Shown: positions 44,006 through 53,646 of the stretch, one piece after another
How positions within the stretch are numbered: position 1 is the stretch's first letter
Layout: every line of letters begins with the position of its first letter
Assembly: GCF_042611095.1 (NCBI RefSeq)
Contig: NZ_JBHFPV010000002.1
Span: 434,001-498,000 of the forward strand
Source of the DNA: Meishania litoralis
GTDB taxonomy: Bacteria > Bacteroidota > Bacteroidia > Flavobacteriales > Flavobacteriaceae
Reading direction: 5' to 3'
DNA length: 64,000 nt
The notes under the pieces: generated by a model
The model's input: only the letters and a program-made list of their open reading frames with translations
The model's database searches: none
Told to the model about the DNA's origin: nothing
Translations under genes and position numbers: made by a program

Positions 44006-45226
44006 ATGGACTACCAAGCATCAGATCATTTGCAAGACCTCCAGTATTTTGGTGAGTACGGCGGTGTAAATCCATCGATATCAGACTCTTCCACCTATAC
44101 CTTTTTATCTGCCAAGACCATGTTCGATACTTTTGAGGGCAATACCGAAGGTTGTTATTTGTACAGTAGGCACTCATCACCCTCAAATCTCTACCTTGGC
44201 GAGGCCTTGGCCGCTATGGAAGGTACCGAAACGGCCAACGTTACGGCGAGTGGCATGGGGGCGATTACCGCAGTCATAATGCAATTGTGCGCTGCCGGTG
44301 ACCACATAATAAGTAGCCGTACCATTTATGGCGGCACTTATGCCTTTATGAAGAACTTCCTGCTCAAATTCGATATAAAAGTGTCCTTTGTCGACATAAC
44401 TGACATTGGTGCCGTCGAAGAAGCCATAACGCCCAAAACCAAATTGATCTATTGCGAAAGTGTAAGCAATCCGTTATTGGAGGTCGCCGATATCAGGGCC
44501 CTTTCAAAATTGACCAAAAAACATAATTTGCCGTTGGTTGTTGACAATACCTTTTCGCCCCTAACCGTAACCCCTGTAAAACTAGGCGCAGATATCGTAA
44601 TTCATAGCCTGACCAAATTCATCAACGGCACCAGTGATGCTGTTGCCGGCGTGGTGTGCGGCAGCAAAGAATTATGTTTGGGACTAAAAGATGTAAACAA
44701 TGGCGCGGGAATGCTATTGGGAAGCACTTTGGACAGTCTTCGTGCAGCTTCCATCTTAAAAAACATGCGCACGCTGCATATCAGAATGAAAAAGCACAGT
44801 GAAAATGCCATGTATCTTGCTCAAAATTTTGAAAAAGACGGTTTGCGCGTCGTTTACCCCGGTCTTAAATCACATACGGGCCATGAGATCATAAAAAGTC
44901 AAATGAACCTTGAATATGGATTTGGAGGTTTGATGACGATCGATGTCGGCTCTCTTGAAAAAGCCAATGCCCTTATGGAAATGATGCAAGCCCAAAAACT
45001 AGGCTACCTGGCCGTAAGTCTCGGTTTTTATAAAACATTGTTCAGTGCCCCGGGCAGCTCCACATCATCGGAAATTCCCTTGGAAGAACAAAAAACGATG
45101 GGGCTTGGCGACGGGCTCATTCGCTTTTCAATAGGGCTTGACAATGACATTCGGCGAACGTACGGTATGATGAGAACGTGTATGGAAAAATTGGGCGTTC
45201 TGGCGAAGGACACGGTAAACCCTTGA
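44006..45226 (+). CDS. Trans-sulfuration family PLP enzyme (cystathionine/methionine gamma-lyase type)
   Basis: This is a Cys/Met-metabolism PLP enzyme of 406 residues that would act on cystathionine, methionine or homoserine derivatives. Cofactor motifs are LYSRHSSPSN (Tyr/Arg from the neighbouring subunit), ASGMGAI, VVDNTFSP and the lysine in HSLTKFINGTSD (Lys 204). Methionine gamma-lyases have Cys in the YGxT loop; here it is TIYGGTYAF (Gly 110), which favours a cystathionine gamma-synthase or gamma-lyase. The divergent Lrp-type regulator points to control by an amino acid. A nhaC gene follows after 72 bases and is not related in function. Confidence 0.88.
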   Translation: MDYQASDHLQDLQYFGEYGGVNPSISDSSTYTFLSAKTMFDTFEGNTEGCYLYSRHSSPSNLYLGEALAAMEGTETANVTASGMGAITAVIMQLCAAGDHIISSRTIYGGTYAFMKNFLLKFDIKVSFVDITDIGAVEEAITPKTKLIYCESVSNPLLEVADIRALSKLTKKHNLPLVVDNTFSPLTVTPVKLGADIVIHSLTKFINGTSDAVAGVVCGSKELCLGLKDVNNGAGMLLGSTLDSLRAASILKNMRTLHIRMKKHSENAMYLAQNFEKDGLRVVYPGLKSHTGHEIIKSQMNLEYGFGGLMTIDVGSLEKANALMEMMQAQKLGYLAVSLGFYKTLFSAPGSSTSSEIPLEEQKTMGLGDGLIRFSIGLDNDIRRTYGMMRTCMEKLGVLAKDTVNP

Positions 45227-45268
45227 TCATCAATATACTTTTCGAATTTGCAGAACCGTTGCCAAAGT

Positions 45269-45280
45269 CGTAATATTACG
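45269..45280. repeat. Perfect 12-base palindrome CGTAATATTACG before nhaC
   Basis: It is a self-complementary 12-mer 18 bases before the nhaC ATG. It could be an operator for a dimeric regulator or an mRNA hairpin near the translation start. No T-run follows. Confidence 0.35.
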
Positions 45281-45298
45281 GGGTAACCAAACAATGCC

Positions 45299-46780
45299 AT
45301 GAAAGACCGCGAGTCCAAAAAATTCCGCCAGAACGAAAATATTGTTGAAAATCGCGAACTGAACATTTGGGAGGCCTTGATTCCTGTTTTTGCATTAATC
45401 GGTATGTTGGCCTACAACGTATATGTCTTCGGTGACGATGCCATAAGCGGTTCAAATCAATTCATTTTACTTTTGGGCGGGGCGGTGGCCGCAATCGTCG
45501 GTTTCTCGAATAAAGTTTCCTACAAGCAGATGTTGGCCGAAGTGGCCGAAAATGTGAAATCGACCACTGGTGCCCTGCTTATTTTATTGATGGTCGGGGC
45601 CTTGGCAGGAACTTGGTTGGTCAGCGGCATCATTCCGGCAATGATATATTATGGCCTTCAAATCTTGAATCCCACGATCTTTCTTGCGGCGTGCGTTGTT
45701 ATCTGTGCGATTATTTCGATCGCTACCGGAAGCAGTTGGACGACCGCGGCGACCGTTGGCATTGCCCTGATCGGAATCGGCGATGCCTTGGGAATATCTT
45801 TGGGAATGACAGCCGGAGCAGTTCTTTCGGGTGCATATTTCGGAGATAAAATGTCGCCGTTGAGCGATACTACGAATCTGGCGCCCGCCATGGCCGGGGG
45901 TGAATTGTTCGATCATATCAAGTATATGACTTTCACAACCATACCAACCATCGCGGTAACTCTCGCGGTGTTCATTATAATGGGATTTGCGATCGACACA
46001 TCGGGTTCTGCCGATACCGATGCAATATTGGCTTCTATCGACGCCACTTTCAACATCAACGGATGGTTGTTCTTGGTTCCAGTGGCGGTAATAGTGTTGA
46101 TCGTCAAGAAAACCCCTCCACTGGCCGCCTTACTTATCGGTACATTGTTGGGCGCGGTTTTCGCCCTAATATTCCAGCCGGGCGTCGTTGCAGGGGTCAC
46201 CGGCGTTTCAGAGTTGACTTTTGAGTCGGGCTACAAAGGCATTCTCAAGGCCATAACAACAAAAACGTCGATTCCTACCGACAATGAAGCTTTGAACGAA
46301 TTGTTCTCCGCTAAGGGCATGGAAGGTATGTTGGGCACCATTTGGCTGATCGTATGCGCCATGGTATTCGGTGGTGTAATGGATGGTATTGGGGCACTTT
46401 CGCGCATTACGAAGGCTTTATTGTCCATGGCCAAGACGACCTTCGGACTTTTTGCCAGTACGGTAGGAAGTTGTTTGGCCCTGAACGTTACGGCATCCGA
46501 TCAATATCTGGCTATCGTTGTTCCCGGAAAAATGTTCGCCAAGGCATACGAAGACCGCGGATTGGCACCGGAAAATTTGAGCCGTACTTTAGAAGATTCA
46601 GGCACCGTGACCTCGGTATTGATCCCGTGGAATACCTGTGGCGCTTATCATAGCGGTGTACTAGGGGTCGGTGTGGGCGAGTATTTCCTTTATGCCATAT
46701 TCAACTGGTTGAGTCCGATGATGACCTTGCTTTTTGCCGCCTTACAGATCAAGATCAAAAAGTTGGCCTCGATCGAATAA
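45299..46780 (+). CDS. nhaC: NhaC-family Na+/H+ antiporter
   Basis: This is an inner-membrane antiporter of 493 residues with about 12 helices that expels Na+ in exchange for H+, useful in a marine cell. Recognisable parts are ELNIWEALIPVFALIGML at the first helix, TGSSWTTAATVGIALIGIG, SGAYFGDKMSPLSDTTNLAP, the family signature with acidic residue, and GTVTSVLIPWNTCGAY. The N-terminal 25 residues are basic and cytoplasmic. Some NhaC relatives carry organic anions or malate/lactate, so the ion is inferred. It is a single gene, 92 bases before tpx. Confidence 0.92.
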   Translation: MKDRESKKFRQNENIVENRELNIWEALIPVFALIGMLAYNVYVFGDDAISGSNQFILLLGGAVAAIVGFSNKVSYKQMLAEVAENVKSTTGALLILLMVGALAGTWLVSGIIPAMIYYGLQILNPTIFLAACVVICAIISIATGSSWTTAATVGIALIGIGDALGISLGMTAGAVLSGAYFGDKMSPLSDTTNLAPAMAGGELFDHIKYMTFTTIPTIAVTLAVFIIMGFAIDTSGSADTDAILASIDATFNINGWLFLVPVAVIVLIVKKTPPLAALLIGTLLGAVFALIFQPGVVAGVTGVSELTFESGYKGILKAITTKTSIPTDNEALNELFSAKGMEGMLGTIWLIVCAMVFGGVMDGIGALSRITKALLSMAKTTFGLFASTVGSCLALNVTASDQYLAIVVPGKMFAKAYEDRGLAPENLSRTLEDSGTVTSVLIPWNTCGAYHSGVLGVGVGEYFLYAIFNWLSPMMTLLFAALQIKIKKLASIE

Positions 46781-46872
46781 AGGTCAAAACACCGTCGTCG
46801 TAGTTTTCTTGCCCAATGTTTTCCATTTTAGGGTAATATTTCTAATTTCACGCCAAATTTAAAATACTTGAT

Positions 46873-47379
46873 ATGGCAACCGTAACGCTCAAAGGAAACG
46901 CGATCCATACAATAGGCGATTTGCCTGCTGTTGGTAGCCAAGCCCCTGAATTTCAATTGACCAAAAATGACCTCTCCGCAACCTCCTTGGCCGACTACAA
47001 AGGGCAAAAGGTAATTTTGAACATCTTTCCGAGTGTCGATACCGGCACCTGCGCCCAATCGGTACGTGAATTCAATAAAGAGGCCACAAGTCTGAGCAAT
47101 ACGGTGGTACTATGTATTTCAAAGGACCTCCCATTTGCACAGGCCCGATTTTGTGGAGCCGAGGGAATCGATAAGGTCGAAATGCTTTCCGATTTCAGAA
47201 ACGGTAATTTTGGCGAGGCATATCAGGTGACGTTTATAGATGGACCTTTGGAGGCACTTCATTCAAGGAGCATTGTCGTTTTGGATGAAAAGGGAGAAGT
47301 CATCCATACCGAACAGGTTGCTGAAACCGTCGATGAACCTGACTACGCATCTGCACTAAAGGCATTAAGGGATGCCTAA
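46873..47379 (+). CDS. tpx: Thiol peroxidase (atypical 2-Cys peroxiredoxin)
   Basis: It reduces organic hydroperoxides with electrons from thioredoxin. It has 168 residues. The peroxidatic Cys is in FPSVDTGTCAQSVREF (Cys 60) and the resolving Cys in FAQARFCGAEGI (Cys 94), the same spacing as in the E. coli enzyme. The end of tpx overlaps the dgkA start by 8 bases, so the two are cotranscribed. Confidence 0.96.
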   Translation: MATVTLKGNAIHTIGDLPAVGSQAPEFQLTKNDLSATSLADYKGQKVILNIFPSVDTGTCAQSVREFNKEATSLSNTVVLCISKDLPFAQARFCGAEGIDKVEMLSDFRNGNFGEAYQVTFIDGPLEALHSRSIVVLDEKGEVIHTEQVAETVDEPDYASALKALRDA

Positions 47380-47737
47380 GGAATCCTTTCTAGTAAACCG
47401 GCTAAAAGCGGTGCGGTACGCGGTTCGGGGCGCATTATTGTTGATTCGCACCGAGGCGAGCATAAAGGTGCAGGTAGTGCTTGGTTTGATCGTAACGGCC
47501 CTTGGGTTTTACTTCGAAATATCCAATACCGAATGGATCCTGCAAATTTTGGCGATTGCATTGGTACTTGGTGTCGAAGGGTTGAATACGGCCATTGAAA
47601 AATTGGCTGATTTCTGCCAGCCCGAGTTCGATGAACGAATCGGTTTCTTGAAAGATGTATCGGCCGGGGCGGTCATGCTCGTATCGGTAGCGGCGGCAGT
47701 GGTCGGTTTGATCATATATATCCCGAAGTTTTTTTAA
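47372..47737 (+). CDS. dgkA: Diacylglycerol/undecaprenol kinase family membrane protein
   Basis: This is a small inner-membrane lipid kinase of 121 residues with three helices. The active-site elements are RTEASIKVQ, EGLNTAIEKLADF (Glu and Asn for ATP/Mg) and GFLKDVSAGAVMLVSVAAA. In many non-enteric bacteria this family phosphorylates undecaprenol rather than diacylglycerol, and sequence does not settle which applies here. The start overlaps the tpx stop by 8 bases. Confidence 0.93.
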   Translation: MPKESFLVNRLKAVRYAVRGALLLIRTEASIKVQVVLGLIVTALGFYFEISNTEWILQILAIALVLGVEGLNTAIEKLADFCQPEFDERIGFLKDVSAGAVMLVSVAAAVVGLIIYIPKFF

Positions 47738-47875
47738 GCGCATGAAATGCCTATTTGCCAACTTCGGTTCTGTTTTTTTTGGATAACAAGGGGCCAATTT
47801 TTTGAAATATTATCACAGTTTTCAAAATTAGAAGGTATAGGCCGTCAAGTATTGACAAGAAAACAAATCAGGATA

Positions 47876-47906
47876 TTTCAAAATAGTCTCGCAGTCAGTA
47901 AATTTG
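47876..47906 (+). promoter_or_regulatory. Bacteroidota-type promoter of ftsK
   Basis: TTTC (47876-47879), 19 bases, then TAAATTTG (47899-47906), a perfect -7 element. It gives a leader of about 22 bases to the ATG at 47935 and would drive ftsK-lolA-lptF/G-ribB. Confidence 0.6.
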
Positions 47907-47934
47907 TATTTTTACCCCCAGAATCGATGATTTA

Positions 47935-50313
47935 ATGGCAAAGAAGGGAAGAAAGTCCAAGCCTAATACCACCAAAAAGGGCAGTACTTTTAGATTATCC
48001 AAACAAAATAAGATCATATTGGGAAGCCTCTTGATGCTTTTCAGTATCGCTTTGTTCTTTTCATTTATCTCGTTTTATTTCACTTGGCAGGAGGATCAAA
48101 GTTTATTGACCGAATTCGCGGATCGCAACAAGGAGGCCGAAAACTTATTGAACAAGTTCGGCGCAAGTGTCAGCCACTTTTTTATGTACAGAGGCTTTGG
48201 TCTTGCCTCGCTCATACTCCCATTTCTTCTATTCGTCACGGGCCTATATATGTTCTTGAGTCTTGAGAAGAAAGGACTTCTTGAAAAATGGATATGGGGG
48301 TCGATATTTGTCATTTGGATTTCTATCGCATTGGGTTTCTTTGCAATCGAAAAACCTTTACTAGGTGGACTTGTAGGTTATGAGATGAATGATTTTTTGC
48401 AAGACTACACCGGCAAGATCGGCGTGTTTCTTTTATTGCTGTTCGGCCTTGTCTTTATTTTGGTGCGCTTGTTCAAATTCACACCAGAAGGTGTAGCGAA
48501 ATACTTGCAAAAGAAATCCGACACGATTGCCTCTGAGTTCAAAAAACCCAGAAAGAAGGAAGATTCTACAGAAAACAATCTAATCGATGAGGACGAAACC
48601 CCTGTAATCATCGACACTTATACCCATAAGGAAGATATTCCCCCCTTAAATAAGAAAGATTCCGAGACCGCTCTCGAAATTTCAAGACCGGCCAAAACGG
48701 ACATTGAAGATGATCTGTCAATACATGTCGAAAAAATTGTCGAGGAAAAAGAAGAAAAGGACAATATCGCGGACAAGCTTGTAGAAGATTTCGGGGAGTT
48801 CGACCCGACCCTTGAACTCGGCAATTATAAATTTCCCACAATCGAATTATTGGATCAACATGGTGTTTCGGGTGGAATAACGATCAATCAGGAAGAACTT
48901 GAAGAAAACAAGAACAAAATTGTAGAAACGCTTCGAAACTATAAAATAGGTATCGCACAGATCAAGGCGACAATAGGCCCGACGGTTACCTTATATGAAA
49001 TTGTGCCCGAGGCCGGGGTGCGCATTTCAAAAATCAAGAACCTTGAAGACGATATCGCGCTATCTTTGGCGGCATTGGGCATACGGATCATTGCACCTAT
49101 TCCCGGTAAGGGAACCATCGGTATCGAGGTGCCCAACAAAAATGCGACCATCGTTTCGATGCGTTCGGTCATCGCTTCCACCAAGTTTCAAAAAGCTGAA
49201 ATGCAGCTACCGATCGCATTCGGAAAAACGATCAGCAACGAAACCTTTGTCGTCGATCTGGCGAAAATGCCGCACCTTCTCATGGCCGGAGCCACGGGGC
49301 AGGGTAAATCTGTGGGACTCAATGCGGTGCTTACCTCACTACTTTATAAAAAACATCCGGCCGAAGTTAAGTTCATACTTGTCGATCCGAAAAAGGTAGA
49401 ATTGACGCTTTACAATAAAATAGAGCGGCATTTTTTGGCAAAACTTCCCGATGTAGAGGAGGCCATCATTACGGATAATACGAAGGTCATACACACCTTG
49501 AATTCCCTTTGTATTGAAATGGACAATCGTTACGAGCTGTTGAAATTGGCCATGGTGCGCAATATCAAAGAATATAACACCAAGTTCAAGTCACGCAAGT
49601 TGAACCCGAACGATGGGCATAAATTCCTCCCGTACATCATTTTGGTCATCGATGAGTTCGCCGATCTGATCATGACGGCGGGCAAGGAAGTTGAAACGCC
49701 CATAGCACGCTTGGCGCAGTTGGCCCGAGCTATAGGTATTCACTTGATTATCGCCACACAGCGACCGTCGGTGAATGTCATTACCGGTATTATCAAGGCC
49801 AATTTCCCTGCGAGAATCGCTTTTCGGGTAACTTCAAAGATAGATTCAAGAACGATCTTGGATACCCAAGGGGCCGACCAGCTCATCGGTCGGGGCGATA
49901 TGCTGTTTACACAAGGTAACGACGTTACGCGTTTACAATGTGCTTTTGTTGACACTCCCGAGGTCTCTAAAATTACCGAATATATCGGGGCACAAAGAGC
50001 ATACCCTGAAGCCTATGAGCTACCTGAGTATGTCGGAGAGGATTCTGGCACAAGTATTGATTATAACATTTCCGATAGGGATACCATGTTCCGTGAAGCC
50101 GCCGAAGTCATCGTGACCGCCCAACAAGGTTCGGCCTCTTTGATCCAGCGCAAGTTGAAATTGGGGTACAATCGCGCAGGCCGCATCGTAGATCAGTTGG
50201 AGGCTGCAGGAATAGTGGGACCTTTTGAGGGCAGCAAGGCAAGGCAGGTACTAGTACCCGATCTTGTTTCATTGGAGCAACTTTTGAACAACGAAACCCA
50301 TAACGGGCAATAA
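47935..50313 (+). CDS. ftsK: DNA translocase FtsK
   Basis: It pumps chromosomal DNA across the closing septum and helps resolve dimers. It has 792 residues. Four N-terminal membrane helices (about 30-185) anchor it at the septum, followed by an acidic linker (about 190-290), shorter than in E. coli. The motor follows: alpha domain, Walker A GATGQGKSVGLN, Walker B ILVIDEFADLIM, RLAQLARAIGIHLIIATQRP. The C-terminal gamma winged helix is QQGSASLIQRKLKLGYNRAG. The gene begins the ftsK-lolA-lptF/G-ribB order seen across Flavobacteriia. Confidence 0.96.
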   Translation: MAKKGRKSKPNTTKKGSTFRLSKQNKIILGSLLMLFSIALFFSFISFYFTWQEDQSLLTEFADRNKEAENLLNKFGASVSHFFMYRGFGLASLILPFLLFVTGLYMFLSLEKKGLLEKWIWGSIFVIWISIALGFFAIEKPLLGGLVGYEMNDFLQDYTGKIGVFLLLLFGLVFILVRLFKFTPEGVAKYLQKKSDTIASEFKKPRKKEDSTENNLIDEDETPVIIDTYTHKEDIPPLNKKDSETALEISRPAKTDIEDDLSIHVEKIVEEKEEKDNIADKLVEDFGEFDPTLELGNYKFPTIELLDQHGVSGGITINQEELEENKNKIVETLRNYKIGIAQIKATIGPTVTLYEIVPEAGVRISKIKNLEDDIALSLAALGIRIIAPIPGKGTIGIEVPNKNATIVSMRSVIASTKFQKAEMQLPIAFGKTISNETFVVDLAKMPHLLMAGATGQGKSVGLNAVLTSLLYKKHPAEVKFILVDPKKVELTLYNKIERHFLAKLPDVEEAIITDNTKVIHTLNSLCIEMDNRYELLKLAMVRNIKEYNTKFKSRKLNPNDGHKFLPYIILVIDEFADLIMTAGKEVETPIARLAQLARAIGIHLIIATQRPSVNVITGIIKANFPARIAFRVTSKIDSRTILDTQGADQLIGRGDMLFTQGNDVTRLQCAFVDTPEVSKITEYIGAQRAYPEAYELPEYVGEDSGTSIDYNISDRDTMFREAAEVIVTAQQGSASLIQRKLKLGYNRAGRIVDQLEAAGIVGPFEGSKARQVLVPDLVSLEQLLNNETHNGQ

Positions 50314-50330
50314 TATCGAAACCTGAATTC

Positions 50331-50975
50331 ATGAAAAAAATAATGCTTTTACTGACCGTCACGATGGCAACGAACTTTGTGATGGCCCAAAATTCCGATA
50401 AAGCCAAAGCCTTGTTGGACGATGTTTACAACAAGGTAAAGAGCTATGACAATATTGTGGTCGATTTTAAATATGTGCTGCACAATGCCGAGGCCGATAT
50501 CAATCAAGAGACGCGTGGTGATGTAACCATGCAGGGCGATAAGTATTTGGGCAATTTTTTTGGTGCCAAACAGCTATACGACGGAAAAAAAGTATATACC
50601 GTGGTACCTGAGAACGAAGAGGTGACCATTGAGGATAAATCGGATGACGCCAGTGCAATTACACCCTCGAAAATGCTTACTTTTTATCGTGAAGGACACA
50701 ATTATGAATGGGACATCCTGCAAAACGTACAGGGTCGTAAGATACAGTACGTAAAGCTCACCCCTATAGATTCGAATTCTGAAGTCAAATCAATTCTATT
50801 AGGAATCGATGCCGAGACCAAGCATATTTATAAGTTGATAGAAACAGGGCAAAACGGCACCACGACGACGATAACTGTTAATTCTTTTAAAACGAACCAA
50901 CCTTTGTCGAATACCTTATTTACTTTTGACGAAGGCAAGTACAAAGATCAAGGGTACTATATTATAAGAAATTAA
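50331..50975 (+). CDS. lolA: LolA-like periplasmic lipoprotein carrier
   Basis: This is a periplasmic chaperone that takes outer-membrane lipoproteins from the inner membrane. It has 214 residues with a signal peptide ending FVMAQ (about residue 19). The LolA-like fold shows in KVKSYDNIVVDFKYVL, GDKYLGNFFGAKQLYDGKKVYTVVP-type strands and the late NSFKTNQPLSNTLFTFD. It lies 17 bases after ftsK and 23 before lptF/G. The conserved place next to an LPS transport gene suggests shared regulation of outer-membrane building. Confidence 0.9.
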   Translation: MKKIMLLLTVTMATNFVMAQNSDKAKALLDDVYNKVKSYDNIVVDFKYVLHNAEADINQETRGDVTMQGDKYLGNFFGAKQLYDGKKVYTVVPENEEVTIEDKSDDASAITPSKMLTFYREGHNYEWDILQNVQGRKIQYVKLTPIDSNSEVKSILLGIDAETKHIYKLIETGQNGTTTTITVNSFKTNQPLSNTLFTFDEGKYKDQGYYIIRN

Positions 50976-50998
50976 ATCAGTTCATTAACCGACATTCA

Positions 50999-52504
50999 TT
51001 GAAACTTCTCGACCGGTATATCTTATCGCGATTTCTGTTCAATTTTTTTAGTGCCTTTATAATATTGATGTTCATCTTCATATTTCAGGCTATCTGGCTT
51101 TTCATGGATGACTTGGCCGGTAGGGGGCTTGATATGTTGGTAATCGGCAAATTTTTCTTTTATAAAATGCCCGAGCTCACCGAAAAGGTATTACCGCTCA
51201 CGGTAATTCTATCGTCAATATTGACCTTTGGCACCTTTGCCGAAAATTATGAGTTCGCCGCAATGAAAGCCTCTGGAATATCATTGCGAAGGGCCATGAT
51301 GAGCGTTATCGCATTTGTTATATTGTTGGGTGGCGTCACCTTTTATTTCGCCAATAGTGTTATTCCCGTATCAGAGCAGAAAATCTTCAACATGCGACGC
51401 AACATTGCCCAACTTAAGCCTGCAGCGGCTATTGAAGAAGGTGTTTTTAGCGATTTTGAGGGCATGAGCATCAAAGTGGACGAAAAATATGGCGAAAAAG
51501 ACCGTTTTTTGCGAAACGTCACGATACATCAGAAAACCACGCTAAAAATAAATAATACCGTAATCAAGGCAAAATCGGGTGAATTGGTGAGCAGTGAGGA
51601 TTCGGAAGTAATACAGCTGATCTTGAAGGATGGAAATTATTATGAGGACATAGAGACCAAACGGAACAAAGACAGGCTAAAAAGTCCGTTTGCCAATGCA
51701 AATTTTGAAATCTATCGGATGAACATCGAAATTCCCGAGATGGATCTCGACCTTGAAGAAGACCGTAACATCAGCACCGATAAGATGAAGAACGTTTCGC
51801 GATTGAACAAGGACATCGATTCTTTAAAAAATGACAATCTAAGGGTTGTGGGCGCTTTCTCAAAGAACATAAATAATCGCATAGGAGCTTTCGTACCGGT
51901 TGTTGAGATCGACACTTTTATGGCGAGAAAACAAAGGGAAATGATGCGCGATAGTTCGGCTTTGGATACCGTTGGCACCAAGGCCGGCGGCATAAAAGAC
52001 TCTTTGGCCACAATCGAAGACCTTCTTGGTTTTTTCAAAGACTGGCAACGTATACAGCTCATGACCTCGGCCAAGAATTCGGCCACGAACATCTTGACCT
52101 CCGTAAAGGCCAAAAAAGATGAGATCGACCGGCGTTATAAGATTTACAATCTCCATATCTACTCACTGCATGCCAAATTTGCATTGGCGTTATCATGCGT
52201 AATACTGTTTTTTGTCGGGGCTCCGTTGGGCGCTATCATTCGAAAAGGAGGTATCGGACTTCCAATGGTAATCGCCATTATTTTGTTCCTGATCTACTAT
52301 TTCGTTGGCGTTTTTGCCAAAAACTATGCCATGGAGAATAACATTCACCCTATATTTGGGGCATGGCTCCCTACGTTGATCATGTTGCCCTTGGGCATAA
52401 TACTGACAAAAAGGGCCACTGCCGATAAGGGATTGATGAGTATTGGAAACGCCCTTGATCGCTTCAAGGATTTTTTCAGGAAGAAAGACAAAGTAGCCGT
52501 ATGA
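50999..52504 (+). CDS. LptF/LptG-family LPS export permease
   Basis: This is an inner-membrane permease of the YjgP/YjgQ family that with LptB lifts lipopolysaccharide out of the membrane. It has 501 residues, longer than the roughly 360 of E. coli. The start is TTG (KLLDRYILSRFLFNFFSA). Three helices precede a periplasmic domain, and the three C-terminal helices contain FVGAPLGAIIRKGGIGLPMV, the family signature. The extra length is mostly an acidic, helical insertion at about 245-375. The stop overlaps the ribB start as ATGA, so translation is coupled. Confidence 0.92.
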   Translation: MKLLDRYILSRFLFNFFSAFIILMFIFIFQAIWLFMDDLAGRGLDMLVIGKFFFYKMPELTEKVLPLTVILSSILTFGTFAENYEFAAMKASGISLRRAMMSVIAFVILLGGVTFYFANSVIPVSEQKIFNMRRNIAQLKPAAAIEEGVFSDFEGMSIKVDEKYGEKDRFLRNVTIHQKTTLKINNTVIKAKSGELVSSEDSEVIQLILKDGNYYEDIETKRNKDRLKSPFANANFEIYRMNIEIPEMDLDLEEDRNISTDKMKNVSRLNKDIDSLKNDNLRVVGAFSKNINNRIGAFVPVVEIDTFMARKQREMMRDSSALDTVGTKAGGIKDSLATIEDLLGFFKDWQRIQLMTSAKNSATNILTSVKAKKDEIDRRYKIYNLHIYSLHAKFALALSCVILFFVGAPLGAIIRKGGIGLPMVIAIILFLIYYFVGVFAKNYAMENNIHPIFGAWLPTLIMLPLGIILTKRATADKGLMSIGNALDRFKDFFRKKDKVAV

Positions 52505-53646
52505 TGATCGTGAACATGGAAAAGAAAATCAAACTGAACACCATTGAAGAGGCCATTGAAGATGTACGCCAAGGCAAGGTCATTATTGTCGTTGACGATG
52601 AAAATCGGGAGAATGAAGGCGATTTTCTGGCCGCTGCCGAATTGGCGACCCCTGAAACGGTAAATTTCATGGCCATGCACGGTCGCGGACTTATCTGTAC
52701 GCCATTGACCGAAGGCAGGTGTCGCGATCTTGGCCTGCACATGATGGTCGATCACAATACAGACCCCTTGGAAACCGCTTTTACGGTTTCGGTAGATTTG
52801 CGGGGGAATGGAGTGACAACAGGTATTTCGGCTTCTGATAGGGCCAAAACCGTATGTGCCCTAACCAATCCTGAAACCAAACCGCATGATTTAGTGCGTC
52901 CTGGGCATATTTTCCCTTTGATCGCCAAAGAAGGAGGTGTACTAAGAAGAACCGGGCATACCGAAGCGGCAATCGATTTTGCGCGATTGGCCGGATTGCG
53001 GCCCGCAGGAATCATCGTTGAAATCATGAACGAAGATGGAAGTATGGCGCGCTTACCTGAATTAATGGAAGTTGCCAAAAAATTTGATCTAAAGATCGTT
53101 TCCATTGAAGCTTTGGTAGCCTATCGTATGGAACATGACAGCCTTATCGAAAAAAAGGAAGATTTTCAGATCAACACAAGATTCGGGGAATATAGACTCA
53201 GGGCCTATAAGCAGACCACGAACAATCACATTCATATCGCACTTACCAAAGGTAGCTGGAAAAAAGACGAAAAGGTCTTGACGCGCATCAACTCGACCTT
53301 GGTCAACAATGATATTTTGGGAACATTGACCAATAACCCCGATCAAAAATTGGAAGATATGTTCACCGCCATCAATTCAGAGGGCAAGGGGGCCATCGTC
53401 TTCATCAACCAAGACTCGGAATCGCTGAACCTTTTGTCGCGACTGACCGAACTTAAAGAGCTTCAGAAAAAAGGAATCAATAAAGCCCCAAAAATCGATA
53501 TGGATGCAAAGGATTTTGGAATCGGGGCACAAATTCTTCACGACCTTGACATCAGCAAATTGAGATTGTTAAGCAATAGCGAGCAAACAAAAAGGGTCGG
53601 CATCGTTGGTTATGGCCTTGAGATCGTTGAATACGTTGCGTATTAA
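52501..53646 (+). CDS. ribB: RibB (DHBP synthase) with degenerate GTP cyclohydrolase II domain
   Basis: Its N-terminal half (to about 205) is 3,4-dihydroxy-2-butanone 4-phosphate synthase of riboflavin synthesis, with intact motifs VDDENRENEGDFL, HGRGLICTPLT and RRTGHTEAAIDFARLAGL. The C-terminal half aligns with GTP cyclohydrolase II, but the zinc cysteines (C-x2-GD-x-CxCR region) are absent; the matching stretch reads RINSTLVNNDILGTL. GTP cyclohydrolase II activity is therefore not expected, and a working RibA must be encoded elsewhere. It is 381 residues and starts on the ATGA overlap with the permease. Its stop shares the TTAA palindrome with that of the convergent aminotransferase. Confidence 0.92.
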   Translation: MMIVNMEKKIKLNTIEEAIEDVRQGKVIIVVDDENRENEGDFLAAAELATPETVNFMAMHGRGLICTPLTEGRCRDLGLHMMVDHNTDPLETAFTVSVDLRGNGVTTGISASDRAKTVCALTNPETKPHDLVRPGHIFPLIAKEGGVLRRTGHTEAAIDFARLAGLRPAGIIVEIMNEDGSMARLPELMEVAKKFDLKIVSIEALVAYRMEHDSLIEKKEDFQINTRFGEYRLRAYKQTTNNHIHIALTKGSWKKDEKVLTRINSTLVNNDILGTLTNNPDQKLEDMFTAINSEGKGAIVFINQDSESLNLLSRLTELKELQKKGINKAPKIDMDAKDFGIGAQILHDLDISKLRLLSNSEQTKRVGIVGYGLEIVEYVAY

